This document shows positions 35,167 through 43,549 of a DNA stretch of 64,000 nucleotides, piece by piece. Under the pieces are notes generated by a model that was not told the DNA's origin, searched no databases, and saw only the letters and a list, made by a program, of their open reading frames with translations. Position numbers and translations under genes: made by a program. Source of the DNA: Pseudomonas berkeleyensis (lineage in GTDB: Bacteria > Pseudomonadota > Gammaproteobacteria > Pseudomonadales > Pseudomonadaceae); the NCBI RefSeq assembly GCF_014109765.1, contig NZ_CP059139.1, positions 3,414,001 to 3,478,000 on the forward strand, written 5' to 3'. How positions within the stretch are numbered: the first letter of the stretch is position 1; every line of letters starts with the position of its first letter.

Positions 35167-37737
35167 TCAACCTGCTGCTTGGGCTATGTGCTCGATCAGT
35201 TGACTGAGTTGAAATGCAGTCGCCAGCAATGCCTTATCCATCTCGGCAAAGGTGTGCTCAACCTTGCTCCAGTCCAGTACTCCACTTTCGCTTTTCCAGT
35301 CTTGATCAGTGGCCTCAGCGGCCATTTCGCACGCTTGGTCCGCTACCTTCAGATAGTTTTCAAGCAAGTTGTGCACGCCAAGTTTGCCTTCATCTGGCCA
35401 CCCTGCGAGCAAACACAATTGACTAGATGACTCTTCGCGAGGCGCAGGGAGCTGTTGCCAGATCAACTGCGTGACCTGTAACAGGTACGGTGCGCCCTGA
35501 TGGTAGAAAGCAACCAGTCCATGGGTGCGGCCATACAGATCTGTGAAATCGAACTGATCCGGAGTGGGCTCATCGTCAACATGGTCTACCGGGGACTCAG
35601 CTTGCTCAAAAAGCCCTTCCGAAAGAAGCTCCTCATCAGCCAAATCATCCTCGGGGTTATGGCCAAACTCTGGCTCGCGATCCAAGGTCGGCGGCAGAGG
35701 AAAAGGATCACCAAAGGTCATCGGCACTCCACGTGCGAGATCTATCGGCCAATCCGCCAACATGTAGGGCAGTCGTCCGCGTCGAACCTCGCCAAGCAGA
35801 CGCGCTAGCCAACCGGCATAGCACCAATCATCCCCCTGGCCAGATCGAGCCAGTTCGGGAAACTGCCGCACGAACTGCTGCGCCATATTCAGAGCCGTCA
35901 GCTCCTGCACACCTTGCCACTCAAAGGGCTTCCAGCCAGAGCCGCTGCTATAGCGCACAAGCTCACGCTCCGACTCGACGCTGGGCGGCTCTACAGAAGA
36001 ACGGAAAGCACTGGCAGGAGCCCACTCCACCCGCCAAGAACATCCGGACGGTGCCATGTAGGGGAAAATGCGAATCTGTTGATAGCCCAGCGTATGAAGC
36101 TCATGAGTCATCTCGATCAAGCGTATGCAGGGCTCGATTTCGGCAGACACTGTAGGCTGACCGTAGCTATCGCTTCCGACAAGACGCCGCCAGGACTGCA
36201 TCTGCTGAACCAGCAGTAGAACCTCATCAAGCACATCGAGACGACGAATCCAGGCATGCGGGATGTCACTAACGCCATGTTGAGTCCCCCATAGCTGGCC
36301 CGCTATGGAAGCAGTGGAGTCGCTATCACCATCATGATTGGTGGCCCTGCCAATCGCATCGGTGTAACTACGAGCCGAGAGGAAAGCGTACATGGCAATG
36401 GCCAGAGCCTCGTCACCGACCCAACCCTGGCCAAGCTGGCGAATGGCTTCGTGAGCGTTGAAGCGCATTTTCCGTGCAAGCTTTCGAGCCAGTAGGTATC
36501 GCTCAGTACCCGCCGACTCACCGTAGACATGCCCCCACTCGCAGGCGTCGCTGAATCCATTTCTTACCGCCAGAAACTTTTCTTCGCCCTTGATCAGTCT
36601 GGCGACGATGCGCGGAAGAATACCTGCCGGAGCCCAACCCTCGACGTGCCCATGCGTCAAAGCAGCAACCCGAGCACCTAGATCGAACCAATCAACGTCC
36701 TGAAGGAAGCCCAGCGGTGCCGTGCGCATCACGCCACCACAGCCTTTCGACTGATTGATTCGGCGCTTGATGCTGCCCTGCCCCCCCGATTTGAGGGCTG
36801 ACAGGCAGGTGTTCCCTGGAGCGCGCTTAACCCTCAACGCAGGCCTCGCCGCTAGGCGGCCATGCAAAACTGAAGAAGCAGATTGCTTACCTAGCTGGGT
36901 GTCATACCAGTCAAGGTAGGCGTGGCGAACCTCATCCAGCAATACGGAGGAAGTGGGCTCACCGTTCACATCCGTACTGCGCAGGATTCCTTCTAGTGTG
37001 AACAAGGTCATCTGGGTGTCATCGCTGACCACCAGTTTGCCGTCCTGAAAGACAGGCCGAGTCAGTCCTTGCTCGCCGAAGCACTCGCGGATCTTTGCAA
37101 GCGAGTCGAATTCAACTGCGTAGCCGAATGCATCGCCCACAGCACCACCCAGCAGACAGCCAAGCACCCGATCTAGCCACGCGTCATTGGAGGCCAATTG
37201 GCAGTGCTCCAGGTACTGCACGTGCGCGCTCTCCTGCAGAGCCCCTGACCGGGCCTCACGCACTTTTGCAATCGCTTGCTGATTTGAGTCGCCCAATTCC
37301 ACGAGCAACCGAGCGGCGATGACTCCCGTACGACCGAGACCACTACCGCAATGCACAAGCACCTTTTTGCCTGCCCTCAGTAGGCCGCGCAGCCGAACAC
37401 CGGCATATACCCACTGCCGCTCGAAATCTGCATCAGGAAGATGGTGATTGGCTACTGGCAGCTGAAACCAGAGCATTCCCCGGTTTTCGACTTCATCACC
37501 AAGCTGAGCGACCTTCAAAGCGGAGAGCTCGTCCTGCGACATTAGGGTCACAACAGCTGCAGCGCCCCACGACTGAACCCTGTCTAGATCAAGAGAAAGG
37601 TCGCGCTGGGAGGCTCCCGAGAGCGCGTTGGGTTGCTGCTTGCCAGGGCAAAGAGTCATGCCCACAGTTCCATTGCAGGCAACGCCTTGCACAGACGCGA
37701 TGATCAGCGGGCTGCTGTAGCTAGTCAGAACATCCAT
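35167..37737 (-). CDS. Fusion of dual-specificity phosphatase and ADP-ribosylglycohydrolase
   Basis: This 856-residue protein starts at the ATG at 37737, which has AAGGA 6 bases upstream. The N-terminal domain (1-180) is a cysteine phosphatase with the P-loop HCGSGLGRT (129-137, Cys130). Residues about 185-540 form an ADP-ribosylglycohydrolase domain with GGAVGDAFG (197-205), SDDTQMT (238-244) and the distal NHDGDSDSTASIAGQLWG, all metal-coordinating motifs. The remaining 300 residues are unassigned. Removal of ADP-ribose and of phosphate in one chain suggests reversal of a protein or nucleic acid modification, or processing of an ADP-ribose-derived signal. It sits in the defence island after a possible BrxR-type site. 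Confidence 0.88.
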   Translation of the reverse strand: MDVLTSYSSPLIIASVQGVACNGTVGMTLCPGKQQPNALSGASQRDLSLDLDRVQSWGAAAVVTLMSQDELSALKVAQLGDEVENRGMLWFQLPVANHHLPDADFERQWVYAGVRLRGLLRAGKKVLVHCGSGLGRTGVIAARLLVELGDSNQQAIAKVREARSGALQESAHVQYLEHCQLASNDAWLDRVLGCLLGGAVGDAFGYAVEFDSLAKIRECFGEQGLTRPVFQDGKLVVSDDTQMTLFTLEGILRSTDVNGEPTSSVLLDEVRHAYLDWYDTQLGKQSASSVLHGRLAARPALRVKRAPGNTCLSALKSGGQGSIKRRINQSKGCGGVMRTAPLGFLQDVDWFDLGARVAALTHGHVEGWAPAGILPRIVARLIKGEEKFLAVRNGFSDACEWGHVYGESAGTERYLLARKLARKMRFNAHEAIRQLGQGWVGDEALAIAMYAFLSARSYTDAIGRATNHDGDSDSTASIAGQLWGTQHGVSDIPHAWIRRLDVLDEVLLLVQQMQSWRRLVGSDSYGQPTVSAEIEPCIRLIEMTHELHTLGYQQIRIFPYMAPSGCSWRVEWAPASAFRSSVEPPSVESERELVRYSSGSGWKPFEWQGVQELTALNMAQQFVRQFPELARSGQGDDWCYAGWLARLLGEVRRGRLPYMLADWPIDLARGVPMTFGDPFPLPPTLDREPEFGHNPEDDLADEELLSEGLFEQAESPVDHVDDEPTPDQFDFTDLYGRTHGLVAFYHQGAPYLLQVTQLIWQQLPAPREESSSQLCLLAGWPDEGKLGVHNLLENYLKVADQACEMAAEATDQDWKSESGVLDWSKVEHTFAEMDKALLATAFQLSQLIEHIAQAAG

Positions 37738-37827
37738 GCAAGATCCTTCTTTGAAAATTAGACGGACCGTTATCACCAGATAGACGGCAGCTAACCATCC
37801 CCATCACTTGAATCCGGCCGAGCTCAG

Positions 37828-37929
37828 TCAGATGGCACGGCCGCCGTAAGCGAGCCGTGCCAACCCAATCATCAGCAGCATCGAACCCAGCAAAACTAGG
37901 TACTCACTCAGTGAGCTCAGAATGATCAT
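37828..37929 (-). CDS. 33-residue single-span membrane peptide
   Basis: The peptide MIILSSLSEYLVLLGSMLLM then IGLARLAYGGRAI has one hydrophobic span followed by a short basic tail. GAGGAGG, an excellent ribosome site, stands 6 bases before the ATG, which argues that it is translated. It lies 90 bases upstream of the phosphatase/ADP-ribosylglycohydrolase gene on the same strand. It resembles small membrane toxins or membrane anchors of defence loci in size, but no family can be named. Confidence 0.5.
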   Translation of the reverse strand: MIILSSLSEYLVLLGSMLLMIGLARLAYGGRAI

Positions 37930-38002
37930 GGAAAGCCTCCTCGGTAGTGACGAGATGACCATAACCACGATCCCCACGAGCCGCGACACGTAAACTTTCC
38001 GC

Positions 38003-38023
38003 CTGTAAAGCTTTCGGGCACAT
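38003..38023. promoter_or_regulatory. Third, weaker relative of the BrxR-type site
   Basis: CTGTAAAGCTTTCGGGCACA (38003-38022) aligns with AGGTAAAGTTTTCAAGCACA beside the perfect palindrome at 31749. Only the right half and its flank are conserved, so this is a weak candidate. It lies 74 bases upstream of the 33-residue peptide gene and would control it and the ADP-ribosylglycohydrolase fusion. Confidence 0.35.
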
Positions 38024-38048
38024 CCAAACCTGCACTAGCCTCCGGTCA

Positions 38049-38330
38049 TTAACGGTCCTTGGCAGATTGGTAAGCGGCCCCGCGCTCGCGCTTGCCAACG
38101 GCAACCACCACGACCACCAGGCGTTCATCTTCGACGCGATATACCAGGCGATAGCCCGATGTACGCAGCTTGATTTTGTAGTGCCCCGGCATATCCCTGA
38201 GGGCGTCGGCCTGAACCTTGGGATTATCCAGGCGCTCGCGCAGTTTCTTTTTGATCTGCTCGCGCACCGTATGGCCGAGCTTCTGCCACTCCTTCAGGGC
38301 TGAGGGCAGGAACTCCAGCTCATAGGTCAT
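38049..38330 (-). CDS. relE: RelE-type mRNA interferase toxin
   Basis: This 93-residue protein has the RelE/ParE fold signature: YELEFLPSALKEWQKLG at the start, LRDMPGHYKIKLRTSGYRLVYRV and VVVVAVGKRER at the end. The Arg and Lys residues (Lys52/Lys54 and Arg61 region) fit RelE catalysis of ribosome-dependent mRNA cleavage. It overlaps the antitoxin gene by 11 bases and is downstream of it, the usual order. Confidence 0.92.
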   Translation of the reverse strand: MTYELEFLPSALKEWQKLGHTVREQIKKKLRERLDNPKVQADALRDMPGHYKIKLRTSGYRLVYRVEDERLVVVVVAVGKRERGAAYQSAKDR

Positions 38331-38565
38331 CCAAACGCACCGGGACAGACTCCTCGCCCGAGCGAGCCTTCACTATTTCGACCAACTCCAGATCATCCAG
38401 GCGCTCCATCATCTGCTCATAGAGCTCTGCCGGCACCATGTATCCCATGACGCGATTGTGGTTGAGCACGGCGACGGGCATACCACCTGCACCAGCCAGG
38501 ATGCCCGACGGATTTTTCTTCAACTCAGAAACACTGACAGCGACGTCAGCCAAGATACTTTGCAT
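38320..38565 (-). CDS. relB: Antitoxin of the RelE pair (Phd/YefM-like)
   Basis: This 81-residue protein begins MQSILADVAVSVSELKKNPS. The string VSVSELKKNPSGI plus PVAVLNHNRVMGYMVPAELYE is typical of Phd/YefM-type antitoxins, which bind DNA by the N terminus and neutralise the toxin with the C terminus. I chose the ATG at 38565, with GGAGGG 7 bases upstream, over one 12 codons earlier. The pair would stabilise the island or act in phage defence. Confidence 0.88.
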   Translation of the reverse strand: MQSILADVAVSVSELKKNPSGILAGAGGMPVAVLNHNRVMGYMVPAELYEQMMERLDDLELVEIVKARSGEESVPVRLDDL

Positions 38566-38722
38566 ATCCAAGCCCTCCAATAAGACCTTAATTTTGGTCA
38601 TTCTTTAGAACCATAGCAAGCTTTGCTGCGCTGGATTGATGAGCAGGTCATGCTCAGGCCAATGCTGCCGTCAGTGCCTAGGACAAGTCCGGTTGCCAAG
38701 GCCTACGCCAGGTAGACGCCGC

Positions 38723-40867
38723 TTAAAGTAAGCCCCGCCAAACCTCGCTGCGCTCGATCACTCGGATAAACGCCTGAGCGCTGAATCCGTCCGGATAAAG
38801 TGTGGCGATCGCCTCCTCTTCCTCCGCGTCCTGATCGAAAGCCCTCAGGTAATGCTGCTCATCACGTAGCGCGACTTCCAGGACTTCTCGGGATACAACC
38901 AGAGCGCCATCAACAACCTCCCCATCCAGCTCAATCGAGGTGTCTACAACCCAGGTGTGCAAGGCCGGCGACGGATCGGAAATCGCCAGCCCCAGCGCGT
39001 CACGCAAGTCAGAGTCCGCCAGCAATGCTGGGAGCACCGCTGGGCTTTTACGCTTCAGCTGCCTGGCAGCCTTGCGTAACGTATTCGTGCGGTGGAGCCA
39101 GACTTCGTGACCGTTGGAACGGATAAAACCTGACTTGACCTCGAGCAATAGCAACACGCCTTCGAGGCACGCCAGCACATCAATCTCTCCTACATCGCCC
39201 TCATCCATGCGAGGCGGCTGGTAGCCCACCACCACCCGAAAACCTCGCTGCCGAAGAGACGCAGCCAGTTCGTGTTCGACACGTTCTGTTTCGGAGCGAA
39301 GCTCAGGTCTGCGCGGATCTACGCGACGCAAATTGTTTACCGCGGCCGTGAGGCTGTTCTGTCTTCCCGCAACCCAAGGAAACTGAAAGCTGAAGCGGCC
39401 GATTTTGTAGAACGGCCGCTCGTATAGCCTTGGCGTCGGTTGATTAGGCGCTTGCTTGATCTGCTCGGACAGCGCCTGAAGATCACTGGTCCAAAACTGC
39501 AGAATGGCTTTGGCGGCCTCAGGATCCCCCATGGGATGCTCATCACTGACCGTCCACGCACGGATCCGCGCCACTTTCTCCGGCAACTCCGACCAGGTTA
39601 TGGGAAAGCGATTCTCTCCCTGCAGCAGCCCCTCAAAAGCCAAACGCCCCAGTGCCGCTATGGGATCACCGGAGTCAGCCAGGTATCGCCGATAAGGTTG
39701 CAGATAGGCCTGCTCGAAAAAGGCATTAGTCAGCTCACTGGCAAGCATGGCGTGATGCAGCGTGACCTCTGCCCCATTGTTGAGCCTGATACTTTCGCCG
39801 AGCCCAAAAACTACCTGCAGATAGAGCTGGCTGCGAATCGCTTTGATGTACGCGAGCTGGTTGGCCTCATGGTTTTCAGCACTACCGATGATCTGTCCAG
39901 CCAGCTCAGAAGCCGCAAAGACATCGACCGCGCGGCACATCCAGTAGCACCATAGCAGCTGGCTTTTTCGCTCAGTACGCTGCCAGCACAGGGTACCCTC
40001 GTCTGTTTTGTTGAAAATGACTGACTGCCCAGGCTGGAGCTGGTAATCGCACTCACTGTCGAAACAAAACCAATCGATGGAGCGCTCATAGTCAATGAGC
40101 TCCCGCATTGCATCGATCATCGCGCCGACTGCTTCTAGGTTTACAGCGCACTCCGCGCCTTCCCCAGGCTGCGGAAACAACATGGGCGACAGATGCTGCC
40201 TCAACGAACGGCCGAGCACATCGGTAGAAAGCCGAAAATCAGACTCGCCACAAGACTTCAGCTTACGCAGGATGATCCGCTCGTAAGCAAGCCAATCAAT
40301 GCCTGCTGGATCGTCACCAGCATCCCCGAGACGGGCATAGGCCAATACGCTGAGATAGGAAAGCAGCTCCAAAAGCGTCAGAGACTGCAGCTGTCGCTCT
40401 GCACTATTGATCGCGGCTTCAAAGGGTTCCAGCTGCAGCAGCAGACGCTCGCAAACTCCGAAGAACGTCTGCCACTGCTCGCTAGTGCAGTTTTCTTTAA
40501 GGTGAATCCAGAGAGGCGAATCCCTACGGGTGAAAAGCTTGGAGTAGCGAATGGCCCAGCGCAGCTGATCAGGGTGATGAACTGCCAGGTGATCCAACAG
40601 CTCAGTACTGATCACGTCGTCAAAATGCAGTACACGCGCAAGCGCCAGACTGGCCAGAGCAGCTCCATCTACATTTGCGGGCTGCCACCAGAAATCGACG
40701 CCAGCCAGCCCAGAAGCACGATGCCTCTGGGTGTACTTTCCGCTTGGTCGTTGATCGAGGAAGTCATGCAGGCACTCATCAAGCGCAGCGCCGGGTGCCA
40801 GGTTGCGCGTATACCCGGCGAACTGCGCCTGGTAGTAGTCCTTGCACCGCAAGCTAGGAAGCACCAA
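38723..40867 (-). CDS. Large unknown protein with C-terminal PD-(D/E)XK nuclease motif
   Basis: This 714-residue protein starts with TTG or the adjacent GTG (AGGGG 6-9 bases upstream). The first 540 residues are helical and unrecognised. At 560-580 the sequence GEIDVLACLEGVLLLLEVKSG has the restriction-endonuclease core D563...E576-x-K578, as in NERD and other PD-(D/E)XK nucleases. Another strand, LHTWVVDTSIELDG, follows. No partner methyltransferase is adjacent. Context among defence genes suggests a single-gene nuclease effector. Confidence 0.75.
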   Translation of the reverse strand: MVLPSLRCKDYYQAQFAGYTRNLAPGAALDECLHDFLDQRPSGKYTQRHRASGLAGVDFWWQPANVDGAALASLALARVLHFDDVISTELLDHLAVHHPDQLRWAIRYSKLFTRRDSPLWIHLKENCTSEQWQTFFGVCERLLLQLEPFEAAINSAERQLQSLTLLELLSYLSVLAYARLGDAGDDPAGIDWLAYERIILRKLKSCGESDFRLSTDVLGRSLRQHLSPMLFPQPGEGAECAVNLEAVGAMIDAMRELIDYERSIDWFCFDSECDYQLQPGQSVIFNKTDEGTLCWQRTERKSQLLWCYWMCRAVDVFAASELAGQIIGSAENHEANQLAYIKAIRSQLYLQVVFGLGESIRLNNGAEVTLHHAMLASELTNAFFEQAYLQPYRRYLADSGDPIAALGRLAFEGLLQGENRFPITWSELPEKVARIRAWTVSDEHPMGDPEAAKAILQFWTSDLQALSEQIKQAPNQPTPRLYERPFYKIGRFSFQFPWVAGRQNSLTAAVNNLRRVDPRRPELRSETERVEHELAASLRQRGFRVVVGYQPPRMDEGDVGEIDVLACLEGVLLLLEVKSGFIRSNGHEVWLHRTNTLRKAARQLKRKSPAVLPALLADSDLRDALGLAISDPSPALHTWVVDTSIELDGEVVDGALVVSREVLEVALRDEQHYLRAFDQDAEEEEAIATLYPDGFSAQAFIRVIERSEVWRGLL

Positions 40868-40993
40868 CGCTCACCCCTGGCATAACACTAAGAGCCACCG
40901 ACCAAGCGTGGGATCTGTAAGCCTATCGTTCAAACGCAATACGGTTAGCCCTTCAATTCGGTTCTACCCCGTTACCTCAGTGGCGTCGAACTC

Positions 40994-42100
40994 TCACTTG
41001 ACCAACCGTAGCCCTGCTCCACTGCGAACCTCCAAAGTTCTGGCATCTCCAGTACCAGGGACAGCTACAGGTGCCATACCAAACAAGATCGGCGTCAGAT
41101 CTGCAGATGAAACACTCAACTCTGATGCAATAGCGCTGAGCGATTTGCCTTGGTCTCTGGCGAGACCCAATACTTTCTGCAGCACTTGCGATGTTTCTCG
41201 GGGAGAGGGATCAGGCTCCTTAGTTCTTGCACCCATGCTGGCAAGCTCAACACAGAAGCTTCGATAAACCCACTCAGTCAAAATCCCGACTTTTCCCAAG
41301 CGGTAGGCAAGAGCCATAGCGGAGACGTTCCAGATCTTCTTCATCTCGACGACATCCACCACGGACCTACATTTCCACCCCTGAGCCAAAATGGTCTGCT
41401 TGGGCATCAAGAACGCCGAAGCAAAGGCGTTTGCTTCGTTCTCAATCTCTTTACCCTTGTTCTCGCCATGCCTGTGCAGAACCAAGTGTCCCAGCTCATG
41501 AGCAGCGTCGAATCGGCTGGCTTCTGCCGATTTCTGCGTATTCAGAAATACAAAAGGCGTTACGCCTCGACGCCAGCAAGAGAACGCGTTGACCTGACTC
41601 GTTTCTTCGGCCAGGGAAAAAACACGTACACCTTTCGACTCAAGAAGGTGAACCATGTTCTTTATAGACAGTAGTCCCAGCCCCCACTCCGCACGCACAG
41701 TCTCCGCAGCGGCTTCGGGATCCATGCCAGAACAGTCTGGAACAAACGCTTCTGGCAGATGAAACTTGCTGTCAATCCAGTCGCTGAGCATATAGGCAAT
41801 ACCGCCCGCAGCGAGCGCTGCATCTCTCTGTCCTGCAGTCATACGAGAGAACGAACGGAAACTGGCGTTCTCATCAGTAGGGGCGTCGACATCGACACCG
41901 CTGAAAAAGGACAGCGGAAAACTAAGAGCCTGGGCAATGCTGCTCAGGCTCTCGTGCGACGGAATCAAATCACCGCTCTCGTACAAAGATATCGTTTTGC
42001 CACTTAAAGATGTGGCGTCTGCTAGCGACTTCTTTGTCCATCCACGGCGTTGGCGGGCGAGCACTAATCGGGCCGGATTGAAATCGCTGGTCTCGGTCAT
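40994..42100 (-). CDS. XRE-ImmA/IrrE regulator-protease
   Basis: This 368-residue protein has an N-terminal XRE helix-turn-helix (RRGWTKKSLADATSLSGKTISLYESG, about 18-44) and a COG2856 metalloprotease domain with H201-ELG-H205 (FDAAHELGHLVLHRH). Proteins of this type cleave or release a repressor, or regulate their partner, in response to damage or invasion. Its start overlaps the stop of the 42097-42765 gene (ATGA), so the two form a two-gene unit. A palindrome lies ahead of the unit. Confidence 0.88.
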   Translation of the reverse strand: MTETSDFNPARLVLARQRRGWTKKSLADATSLSGKTISLYESGDLIPSHESLSSIAQALSFPLSFFSGVDVDAPTDENASFRSFSRMTAGQRDAALAAGGIAYMLSDWIDSKFHLPEAFVPDCSGMDPEAAAETVRAEWGLGLLSIKNMVHLLESKGVRVFSLAEETSQVNAFSCWRRGVTPFVFLNTQKSAEASRFDAAHELGHLVLHRHGENKGKEIENEANAFASAFLMPKQTILAQGWKCRSVVDVVEMKKIWNVSAMALAYRLGKVGILTEWVYRSFCVELASMGARTKEPDPSPRETSQVLQKVLGLARDQGKSLSAIASELSVSSADLTPILFGMAPVAVPGTGDARTLEVRSGAGLRLVK

Positions 42101-42765
42101 GATCTCGGTGTAACTGGAATGTCAATATCGGGAGCTGTATCAGATCCGTGGTTGTCTTCTGGTGCATCCAGAACGAGCGCCGGCATGATAAAGCGCGGAT
42201 TCCAGTCGTCAACCTTTCCGTTTTCGCCGATGTTGATCGGGCGCGAGAGTTCGTAGTGAACCGTGCGATTCTCAAGATCAACATAGAACAGAAGGATCCA
42301 GAGCGTCTGCTCACTTTGTTGATCGTCGATGAAAATCTGCCGACTGCGTCGCTCTACAGGAAAAAGATCGGCCTGCCGGGCGTTGTAGGACACGCTTTTA
42401 GTCGTGCGGTTGCCACGCTTGTTCCGAGTCTGCGGATTTTTGACATACGGGTTACCTGTATTGTGGTCACCGCAGGCAACCGTTACAGCATGCTTACCGT
42501 CGGGAGAAACTACGCGTGGCTGATTACTTGGATCAGCAGGTTTCCACGCCTTGGGCAGCATCTGTTGTCTAAACGCTTCCGTGCCGAAAATCCAAGCCAA
42601 GGTGCCATCTGAACCCTTGGGCTGCAGCGGGCCAGACAACGATGCAGACCGAAAGCACTGTAGCGCCGTAGCTTTGAGATCCGCAGCGGTTATGCCCAGC
42701 AGTTGCTCAACAGCCTGTTCGGGAGGAAGGTCAGCGATGCGATGAAACGGGTTGCTCGGCGCCAT
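42097..42765 (-). CDS. Unknown protein coupled to the ImmA/IrrE gene
   Basis: This 222-residue protein has no recognised domain. It starts MAPSNPFHRIADLPPEQAVEQL and contains a Trp-rich strand TLWILLFYVDLENRTVHYELS. It is translated first in the two-gene unit and may be the toxin, substrate or sensor of the XRE-protease; this is inference from coupling. The 5' end is preceded by an AAAGGAACC-type region. Confidence 0.7.
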   Translation of the reverse strand: MAPSNPFHRIADLPPEQAVEQLLGITAADLKATALQCFRSASLSGPLQPKGSDGTLAWIFGTEAFRQQMLPKAWKPADPSNQPRVVSPDGKHAVTVACGDHNTGNPYVKNPQTRNKRGNRTTKSVSYNARQADLFPVERRSRQIFIDDQQSEQTLWILLFYVDLENRTVHYELSRPINIGENGKVDDWNPRFIMPALVLDAPEDNHGSDTAPDIDIPVTPRS

Positions 42766-42799
42766 GGGGAAGTCTCTCTTTTCGGGTTCCTTTTTTTAT

Positions 42800-42813
42800 A
42801 CATCATTTGATGT
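42800..42813. promoter_or_regulatory. Palindrome in the promoter of the ImmA/IrrE unit
   Basis: ACATCATTTGATGT has perfect 6-bp arms around TT. It overlaps an AT-rich minus-strand stretch (TATAAA) suited to a -10 box, 35-48 bases before the start at 42765. It is a natural operator for the XRE domain encoded in the second gene. Confidence 0.55.
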
Positions 42814-43117
42814 TAAAAAAGAAGAATCCTGGATCTATTCTTTCTTACCTTGTCCACCCAGAGTCCATGGATAATCCCGAGCTGAGAACATCTCCCAACC
42901 GGCGATCCCGCACAGCGCGCTGGACTACCGCTCACCTCGAAAACTCCCACTTCTGATGCGACTCCGGTACGGCAGGATAGGCTCCTGCCCTAGCGCAGTA
43001 GTGGTGTCACGACCAGCATCACCGACCAGATATAACTGAATTTCAGACCTGGATCATTTAAGGGAAGACGGGTGCGTATTGCCCTCTTCAGCCCTTCCCT
43101 TATCAGGAGTCTGAACG
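42814..43117. other. Intergenic stretch between ImmA unit and maintenance block
   Basis: No gene is visible here. It must contain the promoter of the rightward gene at 43118, which has AGGAG 8 bases before its ATG. An AAGGGAAG...CTTCCCTT long-range pairing (about 43061-43103) could form a 5' leader structure. Confidence 0.4.
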
Positions 43118-43447
43118 ATGTCGATTAATTGCCCTTCCTGTAACTCTGCTCGCGTCACAGCACGCAACCATGCCCGCAAAATCGGTGGTGCAGCCGGTGC
43201 TGTAGGCGGAGCAGCAACCGGCGCGGCGAGCGCTGCCGCCGGAGCCCAAAGTGGTGCTGCTCTGGGCGCGGTCGCCGGCCCCATCGGAGCGGCCTTGGGC
43301 GGCCTGGCTGGTGCGATCCTGGGTGGCTTGGCTGGCGGCGCAGTTGGCAGCCTCGCCGGTGCACGCATGGGTGAAGAAATCGATGCCCACGTACTCGATA
43401 ACTTCGAGTGCCATGCCTGCGGCCACATCTTTTCCCTCGACCAGTAG
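43118..43447 (+). CDS. Glycine-zipper protein bracketed by zinc-ribbon cysteines
   Basis: This 109-residue protein begins MSINCPSCNSARV and ends CHACGHIFSLDQ, giving a split CxxC...CxxC zinc ribbon. Between them lies a low-complexity Gly/Ala stretch of about 65 residues (AVAGPIGAALGGLAGAILGG) typical of glycine-zipper membrane segments. It starts a rightward block of maintenance genes. A function is not known. Confidence 0.8.
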   Translation: MSINCPSCNSARVTARNHARKIGGAAGAVGGAATGAASAAAGAQSGAALGAVAGPIGAALGGLAGAILGGLAGGAVGSLAGARMGEEIDAHVLDNFECHACGHIFSLDQ

Positions 43448-43549
43448 CCCTCCTACAAGGCGCGCCACGCGCCTTCATTCACTTCCATTCCCACCGACTC
43501 GGCATTCGACTGCCGGGCGATAGCCAGTTCCTCTGGCAAGGAGATCTTT

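Noticed and set aside
43054..43428. Pro/Ala-rich antisense frame over the glycine-zipper gene
   Set aside because: Mirror of the low-complexity Gly/Ala repeat on the other strand.
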